Shown here: positions 31,805-40,629 of the stretch, in pieces
How the letters are laid out: each line of letters starts with the position of its first letter
Position numbering within the stretch: position 1 is the stretch's first letter
Assembly (NCBI GenBank): GCA_945907245.1
Contig: CAMDTB010000028.1
Location: forward strand, 1-40,776
DNA length: 40,776 nucleotides
Origin: Rhizobium sp. Q54
Lineage (GTDB): Bacteria > Pseudomonadota > Alphaproteobacteria > SMXS01
Reading direction: 5' to 3'
Notes under the pieces: model-generated
Told to the model about the DNA's origin: nothing
What the model saw: the letters and a program-made list of their open reading frames with translations, nothing else
The model's database searches: none
Position numbers and translations under genes: made by a program

Positions 31805-32593
31805 TTAGAATGCCCGGCTGATCATCGCCGTGAACTGCTCGTCGCAACGCAGCGCCTTGCAGGCGACGCCGTTCAGGCTGGTGTCGTGGTAGCGCAGGTC
31901 GACGTTGAACCAGTCGGTGATCGCCACGGTCAGGCCGATGTTCCAGTTCCAGTAGTCGTCATGGATGCCGTCCCAGGTCACGCCGGTCTCGGTGAACACG
32001 TTGTAGCCGAGCTGGCCGCCGATGCTGAGGCCCCAGGTGTCGCTGCCCAGCGGGATCGGGATGCTGAAGTTCAGCGGTACGTTGATCATGTCGCCGGTGT
32101 TGGCGAAGAAGTCCGGCGAGTAGACGAAGCCGGTGCCGAGGGTCATGAAGCCCAGGTCGGCGTTCAGCTTGGCGTAGAATTCCCAGTAGTCGTAGCCGGT
32201 TCCGGCGTCGCCGGGATAGGCGTAGAAGATGGCGCCAACGTCATAGCTGAAGATGCTGTTGCCGAAGGTACCCTTGTAGCCGGCGTAAACGTCGATCTCG
32301 AACGTCGAGTCGTTCAGGCCGGTGGCGCCGTCCTTGAACTCGACGTTCGACGCCCAGGTGCCGACATACAGGCCGCTCTTGTGCGACAGGTCCATGCCGC
32401 CCTGCACCGCGAAGTCGCCGTTGGTCTGGCTGAAGCCGCGGAAGATGTAGTTGTTGGTCAGGGCGATGTTGCCCGTAAAGGTGAAATCGGGCGTCGGCTC
32501 GGCCGCGGCGTCCTGGGCCATGGCGGGCGCGCTCGTCGCGATGAACCCGGCGGCCAATGCGGCCAGTGCGATTGCCTTCGTGAACTTCATCAT
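31805..32593 (-). CDS. TorF-family outer-membrane porin
   Basis: 262 residues. The signal peptide (MMKFTKAIALAALAAGFIATSAPAMA) is followed by a beta-barrel domain with alternating aromatic strands. The family opening FTFTGNIALTNNYIFRGFSQTNGDFAVQGG is present, and the chain ends in AMISRAF with the terminal Phe needed by the BAM machinery. An unusual CKALRCDE pair of cysteines sits in the last loop. It is predicted to form a small outer-membrane barrel of unknown solute. It is well isolated, with a strong terminator after it and a 277-bp AT-richer leader region before it, suggesting separate, regulated expression. Confidence 0.9.
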   Translation of the reverse strand: MMKFTKAIALAALAAGFIATSAPAMAQDAAAEPTPDFTFTGNIALTNNYIFRGFSQTNGDFAVQGGMDLSHKSGLYVGTWASNVEFKDGATGLNDSTFEIDVYAGYKGTFGNSIFSYDVGAIFYAYPGDAGTGYDYWEFYAKLNADLGFMTLGTGFVYSPDFFANTGDMINVPLNFSIPIPLGSDTWGLSIGGQLGYNVFTETGVTWDGIHDDYWNWNIGLTVAITDWFNVDLRYHDTSLNGVACKALRCDEQFTAMISRAF

Positions 32594-32870
32594 ATGTCCT
32601 TCCTTACCCTTGGGGCGCGTTTTTCTCGTGTCTCAGAGCAGGTGTCTGCGCTCTGCATTCTCATATTCAAGAGACGTGCCAACGCGGCATGTCGCATTGC
32701 GGAATGCAGCAGATTCCAAGGCAGGTCAACGATTTATGGAATTTTTTCGATACGTTGTGCTGCATTTGCGCTTCGCTGTTGCAATACTGCAACGGCCTAA
32801 ATTGCACATTAAATAACCAGCAACTGCAACAAAGAAGAAATAATAGGCAGCATCCGCCGGGTTGCGGCGG
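32594..32870 (-). promoter_or_regulatory. Leader/control region of the porin gene
   Basis: 277 bp without a credible gene and visibly richer in A/T than the surroundings. It contains the inverted repeat GTTGCA-ATAC-TGCAAC (32778-32793) and several more TTGCA/TGCAA half-sites (in TGCATTTGCG, ATTGCACATT and AACTGCAACA) between about 32757 and 32832. TTGACC near 32725 on the minus strand could be a -35, but no matching -10 is obvious. A regulator with a TGCAA-type half-site is inferred; which one is unknown. Confidence 0.45.
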
Positions 32871-33698
32871 TTAATTTTGAGGCATAGGCGAAACGACCAG
32901 TTCCGGATCGAGGCGGACCCCGTTCCAGTTCATGCGCCAGTCCACATGGGGACCGGACGCCCGTCCCGCCGCCCCCAGCAGCCCGATTCGCTGACCCTGC
33001 GCGACTGATTCGCCGGCTTTGACATCGACGCGCTCCAGGTGGATCAGGGTGGAGGAGACGCCGTAGCCGTGGTCGATGATGACGATGCCGCCCTCATAGT
33101 AGAAATCGGACTCGGCCAGGGTGACGGTGCCCGCGCCCGGCGCCGTCACCGGCGATCCTTTCGGTCCGGCGACGTCGACCCCGTAGTGTGGCTGTCTTGG
33201 CTCCCCGTTGAGAATACGTTGACTGCCGTAGACACCCGAGATGCGGCCCTTCGCCGGCCATGCCGGCTTCTCGGCCCAGAACATGGCGTCGGACGTGTGC
33301 TTGCGGGCCGCGCCCACGGCGGCGCGCTCGCGCTTCAGGCGCTCGTCCAGCGCCGGGTCCGGCGTCACCTTCGACGGCGGCAGGCCGTCGATGCGCTGGA
33401 TGTCGTATGTCCGCTGGGCGATGGCCAGCGTGCGCCGCTCTGCCGGGCCGCCCGGCGGCGTCACCTCCAGCACGGCGGACGGCGGCGCCTCGCGGCCGAA
33501 GCCGAACACGAAGCGGCCATCCGGCGCGACGCGCACGGGCTCGCCGTCCAGCGTCACCGCCGCGCCGGGTTCCGTGTGGCCGATGATCATGCCGCCCTGG
33601 GTCATCGGGCCGTCGAGGCGCAGTTCAGCGTGCGCGGGCAGGATCACGGCGACGGCAAGGGCGGCGGCGAGTGAGAGAGCGACTGGAAGCAGTCTCAG
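32871..33698 (-). CDS. Exported M23-family (LytM) peptidase, probable CTG start
   Basis: 275 residues if translation begins at CTG in CTGA, where the TGA is the xseA stop; AGGGAG lies 7 bases before. The protein then has a full signal peptide (LLPVALSLAAALAVAVILPAHA). No ATG, GTG or TTG exists at a useful place: the first in-frame GTG is inside the hydrophobic core. ATT one codon earlier is the alternative. A beta-rich N-terminal domain (25-100), a helical linker and the LytM domain follow. Zinc ligands His171 and Asp175 are in HYGVD; the HxH motif reads HVD (251-253), with Asp in place of the last zinc His. It probably cleaves or regulates cleavage of peptidoglycan cross-links in the periplasm. 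Confidence 0.82.
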   Translation of the reverse strand: MRLLPVALSLAAALAVAVILPAHAELRLDGPMTQGGMIIGHTEPGAAVTLDGEPVRVAPDGRFVFGFGREAPPSAVLEVTPPGGPAERRTLAIAQRTYDIQRIDGLPPSKVTPDPALDERLKRERAAVGAARKHTSDAMFWAEKPAWPAKGRISGVYGSQRILNGEPRQPHYGVDVAGPKGSPVTAPGAGTVTLAESDFYYEGGIVIIDHGYGVSSTLIHLERVDVKAGESVAQGQRIGLLGAAGRASGPHVDWRMNWNGVRLDPELVVSPMPQN

Positions 33699-35257
33699 AA
33701 TAGGTCTCCCTGCGGCACGGCCGGGGCCGGCTTCTTCTTCGGCTGAGGCCTGGGCGCGCCATCGCCCGTCGCCAGCACATGGGCGCGGCCATCGGCGAAC
33801 TCGATGCTGAGCGCGTCGCCGGGCGACACGGCCGCGCTCTCCGTGACCGGCTTGTCCGACGCGTCGCGGATCACGGCATAACCGCGCTTCAGCACGTTCT
33901 GGTAGCTCAGGCTGTCCAGCACGCGGGACGCGGCGGTCAGCTCCTTGTCCTTGCCGATCACGATCCGCTCCAGCGCGGGCGACAGGCGCCCGGCCCGCTC
34001 CTCGACGGCCCGCACCGTGTCGGCGACGCGGGCGCGCAGTGGCGCGGGGCGCAGGCCCGCCTCGGCGCGGGCAAGCTGGTGGCGATGAGCCTGGATGTTG
34101 CCCAGGAGCGCGCGCGGCAGCCGGGCGCTCTTGTTCTCCAGCATCTGGGCGGCGTCGGCGGCGCGGCTGCGCAGCAGCGACGGCCGCAGGCCGCCCGCGG
34201 CGTCGGCCAGCCTGTGGCGGTGCGCCTGGGTGTTGGCGACCAGCGCGCGCGGCAGGCGCTCCGACAGTTCGTCGAAGCGCTGCTGGCGCAGGCCGAGGAT
34301 GGCATTGAGGTCGGGCAGCGCCCGCGCCGCCGCGGTCAGCGCGGTGCGGCGCTCGTCCATCAGCCGGCGCGAGCCCTGCCGGTGCCGCCGCTCCAGCCCG
34401 GCGATGCGGTCGAGCAGGTCCTCGCGCACCGGCACGGCCATCTCGGCGGCAGCGGTGGGCGTCGGCGCGCGGCGGTCGGAGGCGTGGTCGATCAGGGTGG
34501 TGTCGGTTTCGTGGCCCACGGCCGAGATCAGCGGGATCTGGCTGGCGGCGGCGGCGCGCACCACGATCTCCTCGTTGAACGCCCACAGATCCTCGAGGCT
34601 GCCGCCGCCGCGCGCCACGATCAGCACGTCCGGGCGCGGCACCGGACCGCCCGGCAAGAGGGCGTTGAAGCCGTTGATGGCGGCGGCGACCTGCGTGGCG
34701 GCGTCCGGTCCCTGCACCAGCACGGGCCACAGCAGCACGTGGCGCGGGAAGCGGTCGGCCAGACGGTGCAATATGTCGCGGATCACCGCGCCGGTCGGCG
34801 AGGTCACCACGCCGATCACCGCCGGCAGATAGGGAATCGGCCGCTTCCGGTCGGCATCGAACAGGCCTTCGGCGGCCAGCTTCCGGCGGCGTTCCTCGAG
34901 CAGCGCCATCAGCGCGCCGGCGCCGGCCGGCTCCATGCTCTCGATCACCAGCTGGTATTCGGAGCGCGGGCCGTAGGTGGTGAGCTTGCCGGTCACCAGC
35001 ACCTCCAGCCCGTCCTCGGGCCGGAACGTCAGGCGGCTGGTCGTGCCTTTCCACATCACCGCCTTCACCTTGGCGGCCTCGTCCTTCAGGCACATGTAGA
35101 GGTGGCCCGAGCGGGCGGCCATGAATTCGGTGATCTCGCCGCGCACGCGCACGTGGTCGAACCGGGTCTCCAGCGTCTTCCTGATGGCGTTGGAGAGTTC
35201 GCCGACCGAATATTCGGGGACGTTCGGGGCCGCGCCGGCCGTGGGACTTGTGCTCAT
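33695..35257 (-). CDS. xseA: Exodeoxyribonuclease VII large subunit
   Basis: 520 residues. The N-terminal OB-fold reads YSVGELSNAIRKTLE then VRVRGEITEFMAARSGHLYMCLKDE. The catalytic core has GVVTSPTGAVIRDILH, VLIVARGGGSLEDLWAFNEE and ISAVGHETDTTLIDHASDRRAPTPTAAAE. A long coiled-coil (about 285-430) and the C-terminal VLKRGYAVI complete it. With XseB it degrades single-stranded DNA to oligonucleotides. The coiled coil has an internal duplication: LPRALVANTQAHRHRL (335) and LPRALLGNIQAHRHQL (380), exactly 45 residues apart. It is divergent from purD across 47 bp and overlaps the M23 gene by 4 bp. Confidence 0.95.
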   Translation of the reverse strand: MSTSPTAGAAPNVPEYSVGELSNAIRKTLETRFDHVRVRGEITEFMAARSGHLYMCLKDEAAKVKAVMWKGTTSRLTFRPEDGLEVLVTGKLTTYGPRSEYQLVIESMEPAGAGALMALLEERRRKLAAEGLFDADRKRPIPYLPAVIGVVTSPTGAVIRDILHRLADRFPRHVLLWPVLVQGPDAATQVAAAINGFNALLPGGPVPRPDVLIVARGGGSLEDLWAFNEEIVVRAAAASQIPLISAVGHETDTTLIDHASDRRAPTPTAAAEMAVPVREDLLDRIAGLERRHRQGSRRLMDERRTALTAAARALPDLNAILGLRQQRFDELSERLPRALVANTQAHRHRLADAAGGLRPSLLRSRAADAAQMLENKSARLPRALLGNIQAHRHQLARAEAGLRPAPLRARVADTVRAVEERAGRLSPALERIVIGKDKELTAASRVLDSLSYQNVLKRGYAVIRDASDKPVTESAAVSPGDALSIEFADGRAHVLATGDGAPRPQPKKKPAPAVPQGDLF

Positions 35258-35304
35258 GGAGGCCTATGCTACAAGAGCCGCTCCCCGGATGAAAGGAGAG
35301 CGGC

Positions 35305-36570
35305 ATGAAGGTTCTCGTCGTCGGCTCGGGCGGCCGCGAGCACGCCCTCTGCTGGGCCATCGCCGCCTCGCCGCTGTGCTCCAGACTGTACTGCGCGCCC
35401 GGCAACGCCGGCATCGCGCGGGACGCCGAATGCGTGCCCATCGCCGCCGACGACATCGCCGGGATCGTGAATTTCTGCAACGACGAGGCCATCGACTTCG
35501 TGGTGGTCGGGCCCGAAGGGCCATTGGTCGCCGGCCTGGTCGACCGGCTGGCGGAAGCCGGCATCATGGCGTTCGGCCCGCGCGCCGACGCGGCGGTGCT
35601 GGAAGGCTCCAAGGGCTTCACCAAGGATTTGTGCGCCAGATACGGCATCCCCACCGCCGCCTATGGCCGCTTCGCCGACGCCGCGTCGGCCAAGGCGTTC
35701 GTCAGGGAGAAGGGCGCGCCGATCGTGGTGAAGGCCGACGGCCTCGCCGCCGGCAAGGGCGTGATCATGGCCGAGACCGAGGAACAGGCGCTGTCGGCCA
35801 TCGACGAGATCTTCGGCGGCAAGTTCGGCGCCGCCGGCGCCGAGGTGGTGATCGAGGAATGGATGATCGGCGAGGAAGCCAGCTTCTTCGCTTTGGTCGA
35901 CGGCGAGCACGCCCTGGCGCTCGCCACCGCCCAGGACCACAAGCGGGCCTTCGACGGCGACACCGGCCCGAATACCGGCGGCATGGGCGCCTACTCGCCC
36001 GCGCCGGTGATGACCCAGGCGATGATCGATGCGGTGATGGACCGCATCATCAATCCCACGGTCGCCGCCATGCACCGGGAAGGCCGCGAGTTCCGCGGCG
36101 TGCTGTTCGCCGGGCTGATGATCACCGACAAGGGTCCGCAACTCATCGAATACAATGTCCGTTTCGGGGATCCGGAATGCCAGGTGCTGATGATGCGCCT
36201 GAAGTCCGACATCCTGCCCGCGCTGATCGCCGCCGCCGACGGCCAGCTCGCCAATTTCGACCTGCGCTGGCGCGACGAGCCGGCGCTCACCGTGGTGGTG
36301 GCGGCGAACGGCTATCCGGGGGATTACAAGAAAGGCACCGTCATCGGCGGCCTCGACGAGGCCGGCAAGGACGGCGTCCAGGTGTTCCACGCCGGCACCG
36401 CGATGAAGGACGGCAAGGTCGTCGCCACCGGCGGCCGCGTCCTCGCTGTCACCGCCCTCGGCAAGACCATCGCCGAGGCGCGGGAAAAAGCCTACGAGGC
36501 GGTCGACAGGATCGACTGGCCGGATGGCTTCTGCCGCCGGGACATCGGCTGGCGGGCGATTGGACGGTAG
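35305..36570 (+). CDS. purD: Phosphoribosylamine-glycine ligase
   Basis: 421 residues, ATP-grasp enzyme of purine synthesis, joining glycine to phosphoribosylamine with ATP in the cytoplasm. Motifs are [15 protein letters not shown] at the start, [24 protein letters not shown] (ATP-grasp), [23 protein letters not shown] and [12 protein letters not shown] (metal binding). The ribosome site is AAAGGAGA. The shared 47-bp region with xseA contains TATGCT, which reads as a weak -10 on plus and TAGCAT on minus; no -35 is clear. Confidence 0.96.
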   Translation: MKVLVVGSGGREHALCWAIAASPLCSRLYCAPGNAGIARDAECVPIAADDIAGIVNFCNDEAIDFVVVGPEGPLVAGLVDRLAEAGIMAFGPRADAAVLEGSKGFTKDLCARYGIPTAAYGRFADAASAKAFVREKGAPIVVKADGLAAGKGVIMAETEEQALSAIDEIFGGKFGAAGAEVVIEEWMIGEEASFFALVDGEHALALATAQDHKRAFDGDTGPNTGGMGAYSPAPVMTQAMIDAVMDRIINPTVAAMHREGREFRGVLFAGLMITDKGPQLIEYNVRFGDPECQVLMMRLKSDILPALIAAADGQLANFDLRWRDEPALTVVVAANGYPGDYKKGTVIGGLDEAGKDGVQVFHAGTAMKDGKVVATGGRVLAVTALGKTIAEAREKAYEAVDRIDWPDGFCRRDIGWRAIGR

Positions 36571-36585
36571 CGGCGGTCTGGGCGA

Positions 36586-37431
36586 TCACGTCAGCCCATA
36601 AAGCCTGTCGCCCACCGCGATGACGCCCTCGTTGACGGCGCAGGCATGGACGCCGGCGATCACCGACATCATCTCGCCCGGGGCGAAGGTGATGCTGCGG
36701 GCCTTCACCGGGGCGGCGGCGGCGAACACCGCCGGGTCGCGCGGCAGGTCGGCCTGGGCCAGGGTCGTCATCACGCAGCGCGGCGTCGGGTCGATGAACT
36801 TCATCTCCAGCGGGCCGACGGCGGCGCTCGAGCCTGGCCATTCGTGCTCGGCGAAGCCGTCGCCCTCGATCAGGATGTTGGGCCGGAAGCGGCGCGGGTC
36901 GAACCGGCTGTCCGGCGTCCGCGCGGCCAGGCTCTCCAGCGTGGTGGTGCTCAGCACATGGATCGGCGCGAAGTCGAGAAACGTGCCGGGCGCGGCCAGC
37001 CCCAGCGCTTCCTGCCGCACGTCCTTGGCGCTGCCCAGGTCGCCCTCGGTACGGTCGGCCTCGCGCTCGGCGGCGGCGGGCGGCTTCGAGATCAGCCGCA
37101 CCTCGCGGCCCAGATAGGCCGACAGCATGTCGTCCACGGCGTCGTTGGTGCTGGCGATCTCGGTGCCGTCGGGAAACACGATGCGGATCGGCGGCAGCGG
37201 CCGGCCCGGCTCGGGCTCGGCGACGAACGTGGCGCGGCAGGTCAGCAGCTTGCCCCATTTGGTGGGGTGCTTGGCGCTGGCGACGATGCCGCTCATCATG
37301 TCGAGCACCGCATAGGCCCGGTCACCCAGCATCCCCTTCTCGTCGAACCATGCGGTGTCCGGCATTTCGCCCTGCATGGACTTCACCGGATGACGCCACA
37401 GCGCCTTCACTCGTCCCGAACCAATCGTCAC
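36586..37431 (-). CDS. MOSC-domain protein with N-terminal beta-barrel (MOSC_N)
   Basis: 281 residues. It begins with the MOSC_N opening VKALWRHPVKSMQGE. The C-terminal MOSC domain has FRPNILIEGDGFAEHEWPG, IDPTPRCVMTT (the conserved cysteine) and GVIAVGDRLYG. Members handle molybdenum cofactor sulfur or act as mARC-like reductases. The GTG with GACAGGAG six bases upstream is the start; the frame is open 21 codons further upstream but without coding character. It is convergent with purD, 15 bp between stops. Confidence 0.87.
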   Translation of the reverse strand: MTIGSGRVKALWRHPVKSMQGEMPDTAWFDEKGMLGDRAYAVLDMMSGIVASAKHPTKWGKLLTCRATFVAEPEPGRPLPPIRIVFPDGTEIASTNDAVDDMLSAYLGREVRLISKPPAAAEREADRTEGDLGSAKDVRQEALGLAAPGTFLDFAPIHVLSTTTLESLAARTPDSRFDPRRFRPNILIEGDGFAEHEWPGSSAAVGPLEMKFIDPTPRCVMTTLAQADLPRDPAVFAAAAPVKARSITFAPGEMMSVIAGVHACAVNEGVIAVGDRLYGLT

Positions 37432-37533
37432 GCCGTACTCCTGTCGCCTTGGCCCACGGTGACCCGGATTGACGGCTTCGTCCAATAGGGACAATGACGT
37501 AGGCGCGAAGCCTTGCTGTTCGCGATTTTAAAC

Positions 37534-38562
37534 CTAGTGGGCCGGATGCTTCGGCGACGTCGACCGCTCGCGAAAGCCGCGTTTGTCGAGGGCAGCGCGG
37601 GTCCGGGCATTCCACGTCCGGCTGCCTGAGTACAGCGCCAGGACATCAAGTGATGCAGGCCAGTCGCGCACAGCGAGCGCGTCGAGATCAAGCTTTGTGC
37701 CAGATATCCGGAGGCTTTCGATGCTGGACAGTGCATCCAAATCCACAAGCGCTTCCAGATTCTTGCAGTTTATGATTTCCACGCCGGTCAGGCGCGCTCC
37801 CTCAAAGGAGATGGACCCTATCTGCAGCTGGTCTTCGAGATGCAGTTTTCTCAGATTGGGAAATCTGCCGAGGTCGCCAAGAGTCTCCAGCCCGCGTAAC
37901 CGGATGATCGTCAGCTCTTGCAGTCCGGCGTGGCTGAATTCGTCGAAGGTTTGCCGGCCGCCGAGAATTAAAGTCAGGGCCTGCAGGTCTGCCAGTTTAC
38001 AAAGAAACCCCAATTCCTGCTGGTTCTTGATCGCGCTCAAACCAAGGGTCTTGAGTTTCGGCAGAACTGCAATGGCGCCGATATTCTTAGTATGACCGTT
38101 GATGAACAGGTCGGTAATTGCCTCTCCCCTGCCGAGCGGCATCAAATCAAAATTGCGCTTCTTGTTTTCGACCAAGGTCAAGTGGGTCAGATTTTCTAGG
38201 GGTAGATGTTCGAGAAACCGTGGGTGGTCGAAATTGTAAACCCCGAACGCAAGACGCGTGAGCTTTTCCAGGCGGCAGAGGTGGGACTCGTTTTCGATCT
38301 GGTCCAGCGAGTCCACCGACAGCCACCGGACGTCGGGCAGCGAGGAAAGAACGGAAGCATCATATCGCCGTCCGTAGTAGCCAAAGAAGCGGACTTGAAT
38401 CCGATCGCCGAGCTCGATGCAAAGTTGATTCAGAGTGCGCAACAGGCCCGAGGAACCAGGAGGTTCGGAAAACTGGATCACCGGTGTGCGACCGTCGTCA
38501 ATTGCCGCCCGAATGGCGACTTGATCAAGTGCCGTCGGATCCGTCGTGCGAACTGGAATCAT
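37534..38562 (-). CDS. Leucine-rich-repeat protein
   Basis: 342 residues from MIPVRTTDPTALDQ. After about 90 residues of alpha/beta leader (TPVIQFSEPPGSSGLLRTLNQLCIELG) come roughly nine leucine-rich repeats of 20-23 residues (for example LTHLTLVENKK, LKTLGLSAIKN, LQALTLILGG, LRKLHLEDQLQ, IESLRISGTKL). No signal peptide or membrane segment is seen, so it is probably cytoplasmic and binds a protein. GC is visibly lower and codon use less biased than the neighbours, suggesting recent acquisition. The start is uncertain: the ribosome site is weak, and an ATG 41 codons upstream (MALELGVRTF) is possible. No toxin or effector gene is beside it. Confidence 0.78.
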   Translation of the reverse strand: MIPVRTTDPTALDQVAIRAAIDDGRTPVIQFSEPPGSSGLLRTLNQLCIELGDRIQVRFFGYYGRRYDASVLSSLPDVRWLSVDSLDQIENESHLCRLEKLTRLAFGVYNFDHPRFLEHLPLENLTHLTLVENKKRNFDLMPLGRGEAITDLFINGHTKNIGAIAVLPKLKTLGLSAIKNQQELGFLCKLADLQALTLILGGRQTFDEFSHAGLQELTIIRLRGLETLGDLGRFPNLRKLHLEDQLQIGSISFEGARLTGVEIINCKNLEALVDLDALSSIESLRISGTKLDLDALAVRDWPASLDVLALYSGSRTWNARTRAALDKRGFRERSTSPKHPAH

Positions 38563-38718
38563 CGAAACTTCTCGCGGGTGAAAATGGCCTGTAACGAGGT
38601 GATGTGTCTCAACAGGCCCATCTACGCTGCCCCAAAGGGCCGCGTCAACGCAGGCAAATGTTCGGACGCCCAGTTCCAAAGCCATTGCCCGCCGCTTTAC
38701 ACCCCGCGCAATTGCGCT

Positions 38719-38742
38719 AAAAAAGGCCGTGCCCTCGGGCAC
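38719..38742 (-). terminator. Intrinsic terminator or attenuator upstream of the LRR gene
   Basis: Minus strand: GTGCC-CGAG-GGCAC, then GGCC and six Ts. It lies upstream of the LRR start and in front of a plus-strand gene, so no known minus-strand transcript ends here. It could attenuate an LRR transcript or shield the gene from antisense reading. Confidence 0.45.
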
Positions 38743-38768
38743 CACAACCGTCAGTAACGGGGACAGGC

Positions 38769-39839
38769 ATGGCGATCGACCGCGCGACCGAATTTTCCGG
38801 CACACAGGAGGTGCGCGAGCAGCACCGCTTCGACGTGTCGAAGCTGCAGGCGTTCATGGAAAAGAACGTCGAGGGCTTCTCCGGCCAGCTCAACGTGGCC
38901 CAGTTCAAGGGCGGCCAGTCCAATCCCACCTTCATGCTGGACGCGGGCGGCAAGCGCTATGTCATGCGCCGCAAGCCGCCGGGCGAGCTGCTGAAGTCGG
39001 CCCACGCCGTCGACCGCGAGTACAAGGTGATCACCGCGCTGGGCAAGACCGACGTGCCGGTGCCGAAGACCTACGCGCTGTGCACCGATGACTCGGTGGT
39101 CGGCACCTGGTTCTACATCATGGATTGCGTCGACGGCCGCATCTTCTGGACGCCGGACCTGCCGGAAGTGCCCAAGGAAGGCCGCCGCGCCATCTACGAA
39201 GGCATGGTCGACGCGCTGGCCCGGCTGCACAAGGCCGATTTCCGCGCCATCGGGCTCGAGGATTTCGGCAAGGCCAGCGACTACATCGCCCGCCAGATCC
39301 ACGTCTGGTCGAAGCAGTACCGGCTGTCCGAGACCGAGGAAATCGAAGCCATGAACAAGCTGATGGACTGGCTGCCGGCCAATCTGCCGCCGGATCACGG
39401 CCCGTGCGTCGTCCACGGCGACTTCCGGCTCGACAACATGATCTTCCACCCGACCGAGCCGCGGGTCATCGGCATCCTGGACTGGGAGCTGTCGACCATC
39501 GGCGATCCCATGGCCGACTTCAGCTACAACTGCATGCCCTATCACCTGGTGTCGCAGGCCAACACGACGGGCCTCGTCCACCGCGACGTGCGCGAGCTGG
39601 GCATCCCCACCGAGGACGAGTACATCCGGATGTATTGCGAGCGCACCGGCCGCGCGGGCATCGACAACTGGGATTACTACCTCGTCTACAACATCTTCCG
39701 GCTGGCGGCGATTTCCCAGGGCATCATGGGCCGGGTCAAAGCCGGCACGGCGGCGAGCGCCAAGGCGGCCGAATCCGGCCGGCAGGCGCGTCCCCTTGCA
39801 GAAAAGGCATGGGAGATGGCCCGCAAGATCGGGGCCTGA
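38769..39839 (+). CDS. ACAD10-like aminoglycoside-phosphotransferase-fold kinase
   Basis: 356 residues. The APH-fold kinase site is complete: catalytic HGDFRLDN (216-223) and metal Asp in GILDWELSTIGDPMADFSY (235-253). The N-terminal FKGGQSNPTF with YVMRRKP supplies the ATP-binding lysine region. This is the group fused to acyl-CoA dehydrogenase in ACAD10/11. In that setting it phosphorylates 4-hydroxyacyl-CoA, so the likely job is hydroxy-acid catabolism. No dehydrogenase gene is adjacent here. The ATG follows a GGGGAC site. Confidence 0.9.
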   Translation: MAIDRATEFSGTQEVREQHRFDVSKLQAFMEKNVEGFSGQLNVAQFKGGQSNPTFMLDAGGKRYVMRRKPPGELLKSAHAVDREYKVITALGKTDVPVPKTYALCTDDSVVGTWFYIMDCVDGRIFWTPDLPEVPKEGRRAIYEGMVDALARLHKADFRAIGLEDFGKASDYIARQIHVWSKQYRLSETEEIEAMNKLMDWLPANLPPDHGPCVVHGDFRLDNMIFHPTEPRVIGILDWELSTIGDPMADFSYNCMPYHLVSQANTTGLVHRDVRELGIPTEDEYIRMYCERTGRAGIDNWDYYLVYNIFRLAAISQGIMGRVKAGTAASAKAAESGRQARPLAEKAWEMARKIGA

Positions 39840-39978
39840 CCGCCACTTCGGGCTGTCAATCGGCGGCTCTTGCCGGTAACAAGCTGCGCGAAACGGCGGG
39901 CAGTCTGGGGGCGTCCTCAGGCGTGGCGCGGCCGTTGGCCGCTCCATCCGCCGCAAGAAGAGCGATCAAGGAGCGCAG

Positions 39979-40515
39979 ATGAACCTCGACAAGATCACGG
40001 CCGGCGTCAATCCGCCCGGCGACATCAACGTCATCATCGAAATCCCGCTGGGCGGGGTGCCGGTGAAGTACGAGCTGGACAAGGATTCGGGCGCCCTGTT
40101 CGTCGACCGGTTCCTGCACACCGCCATGTACTATCCGGGCAATTACGGTTTCATCCCGCATACCCTGTCCATGGACGGCGACCCGTGCGACGTGGTGGTG
40201 ATCAGCCAGGTGCCGGTGGTGCCGGGCGCGGTGATCCGCTGCCGCCCGATCGGCGCGCTGGTGATGCAGGACGAGGCCGGCGCCGACGAGAAGATCCTCG
40301 CCGTGCCGGTCGACGCGCTCCACCCGTTCTACACCGGCATCAAGTCGTACCGCGACCTGCCGCCGATCCTGGTCGAGCAGATCGGCCACTTCTTCCAGCA
40401 TTACAAGGACCTTGAGAAGGGCAAGTGGGTGACCATCGCCAAGTGGCTCGACGTCGAGGACGCCCAGCAGCTGGTGCTCGACGGCATGGCGGCGGCCAAG
40501 GCCGCCAAGGGCTGA
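39979..40515 (+). CDS. ppa: Inorganic pyrophosphatase
   Basis: 178 residues, family I soluble pyrophosphatase hydrolysing PPi to two phosphates in the cytoplasm. Motifs are the active-site IEIPLGGVPVKYELDKDSG (Glu, Lys), YPGNYGFIPHT, the metal signature DGDPCDVVV and FFQHYKDLEKGKWV. The ribosome site AAGGAG is 6 bases upstream of the ATG. It lies 139 bp after the phosphotransferase gene. No hairpin terminator was seen directly after the stop. Confidence 0.96.
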   Translation: MNLDKITAGVNPPGDINVIIEIPLGGVPVKYELDKDSGALFVDRFLHTAMYYPGNYGFIPHTLSMDGDPCDVVVISQVPVVPGAVIRCRPIGALVMQDEAGADEKILAVPVDALHPFYTGIKSYRDLPPILVEQIGHFFQHYKDLEKGKWVTIAKWLDVEDAQQLVLDGMAAAKAAKG

Positions 40516-40629
40516 ACGCAGCCTGCGCGAACTCGTCGCGTTGGTGTTCCGATTGCTATAAACTGGTAACATTCTGTCGGGCGTGTACGCTTTCGCACCG
40601 CCACTTCATTTCGGCGAGGCACGATTTAT

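Noticed and set aside
33699-35654. Upstream extension of the M23 frame giving a 927-residue protein
   Set aside because: Most of it is out-of-frame antisense-like text under xseA; real sequence begins at the signal peptide.
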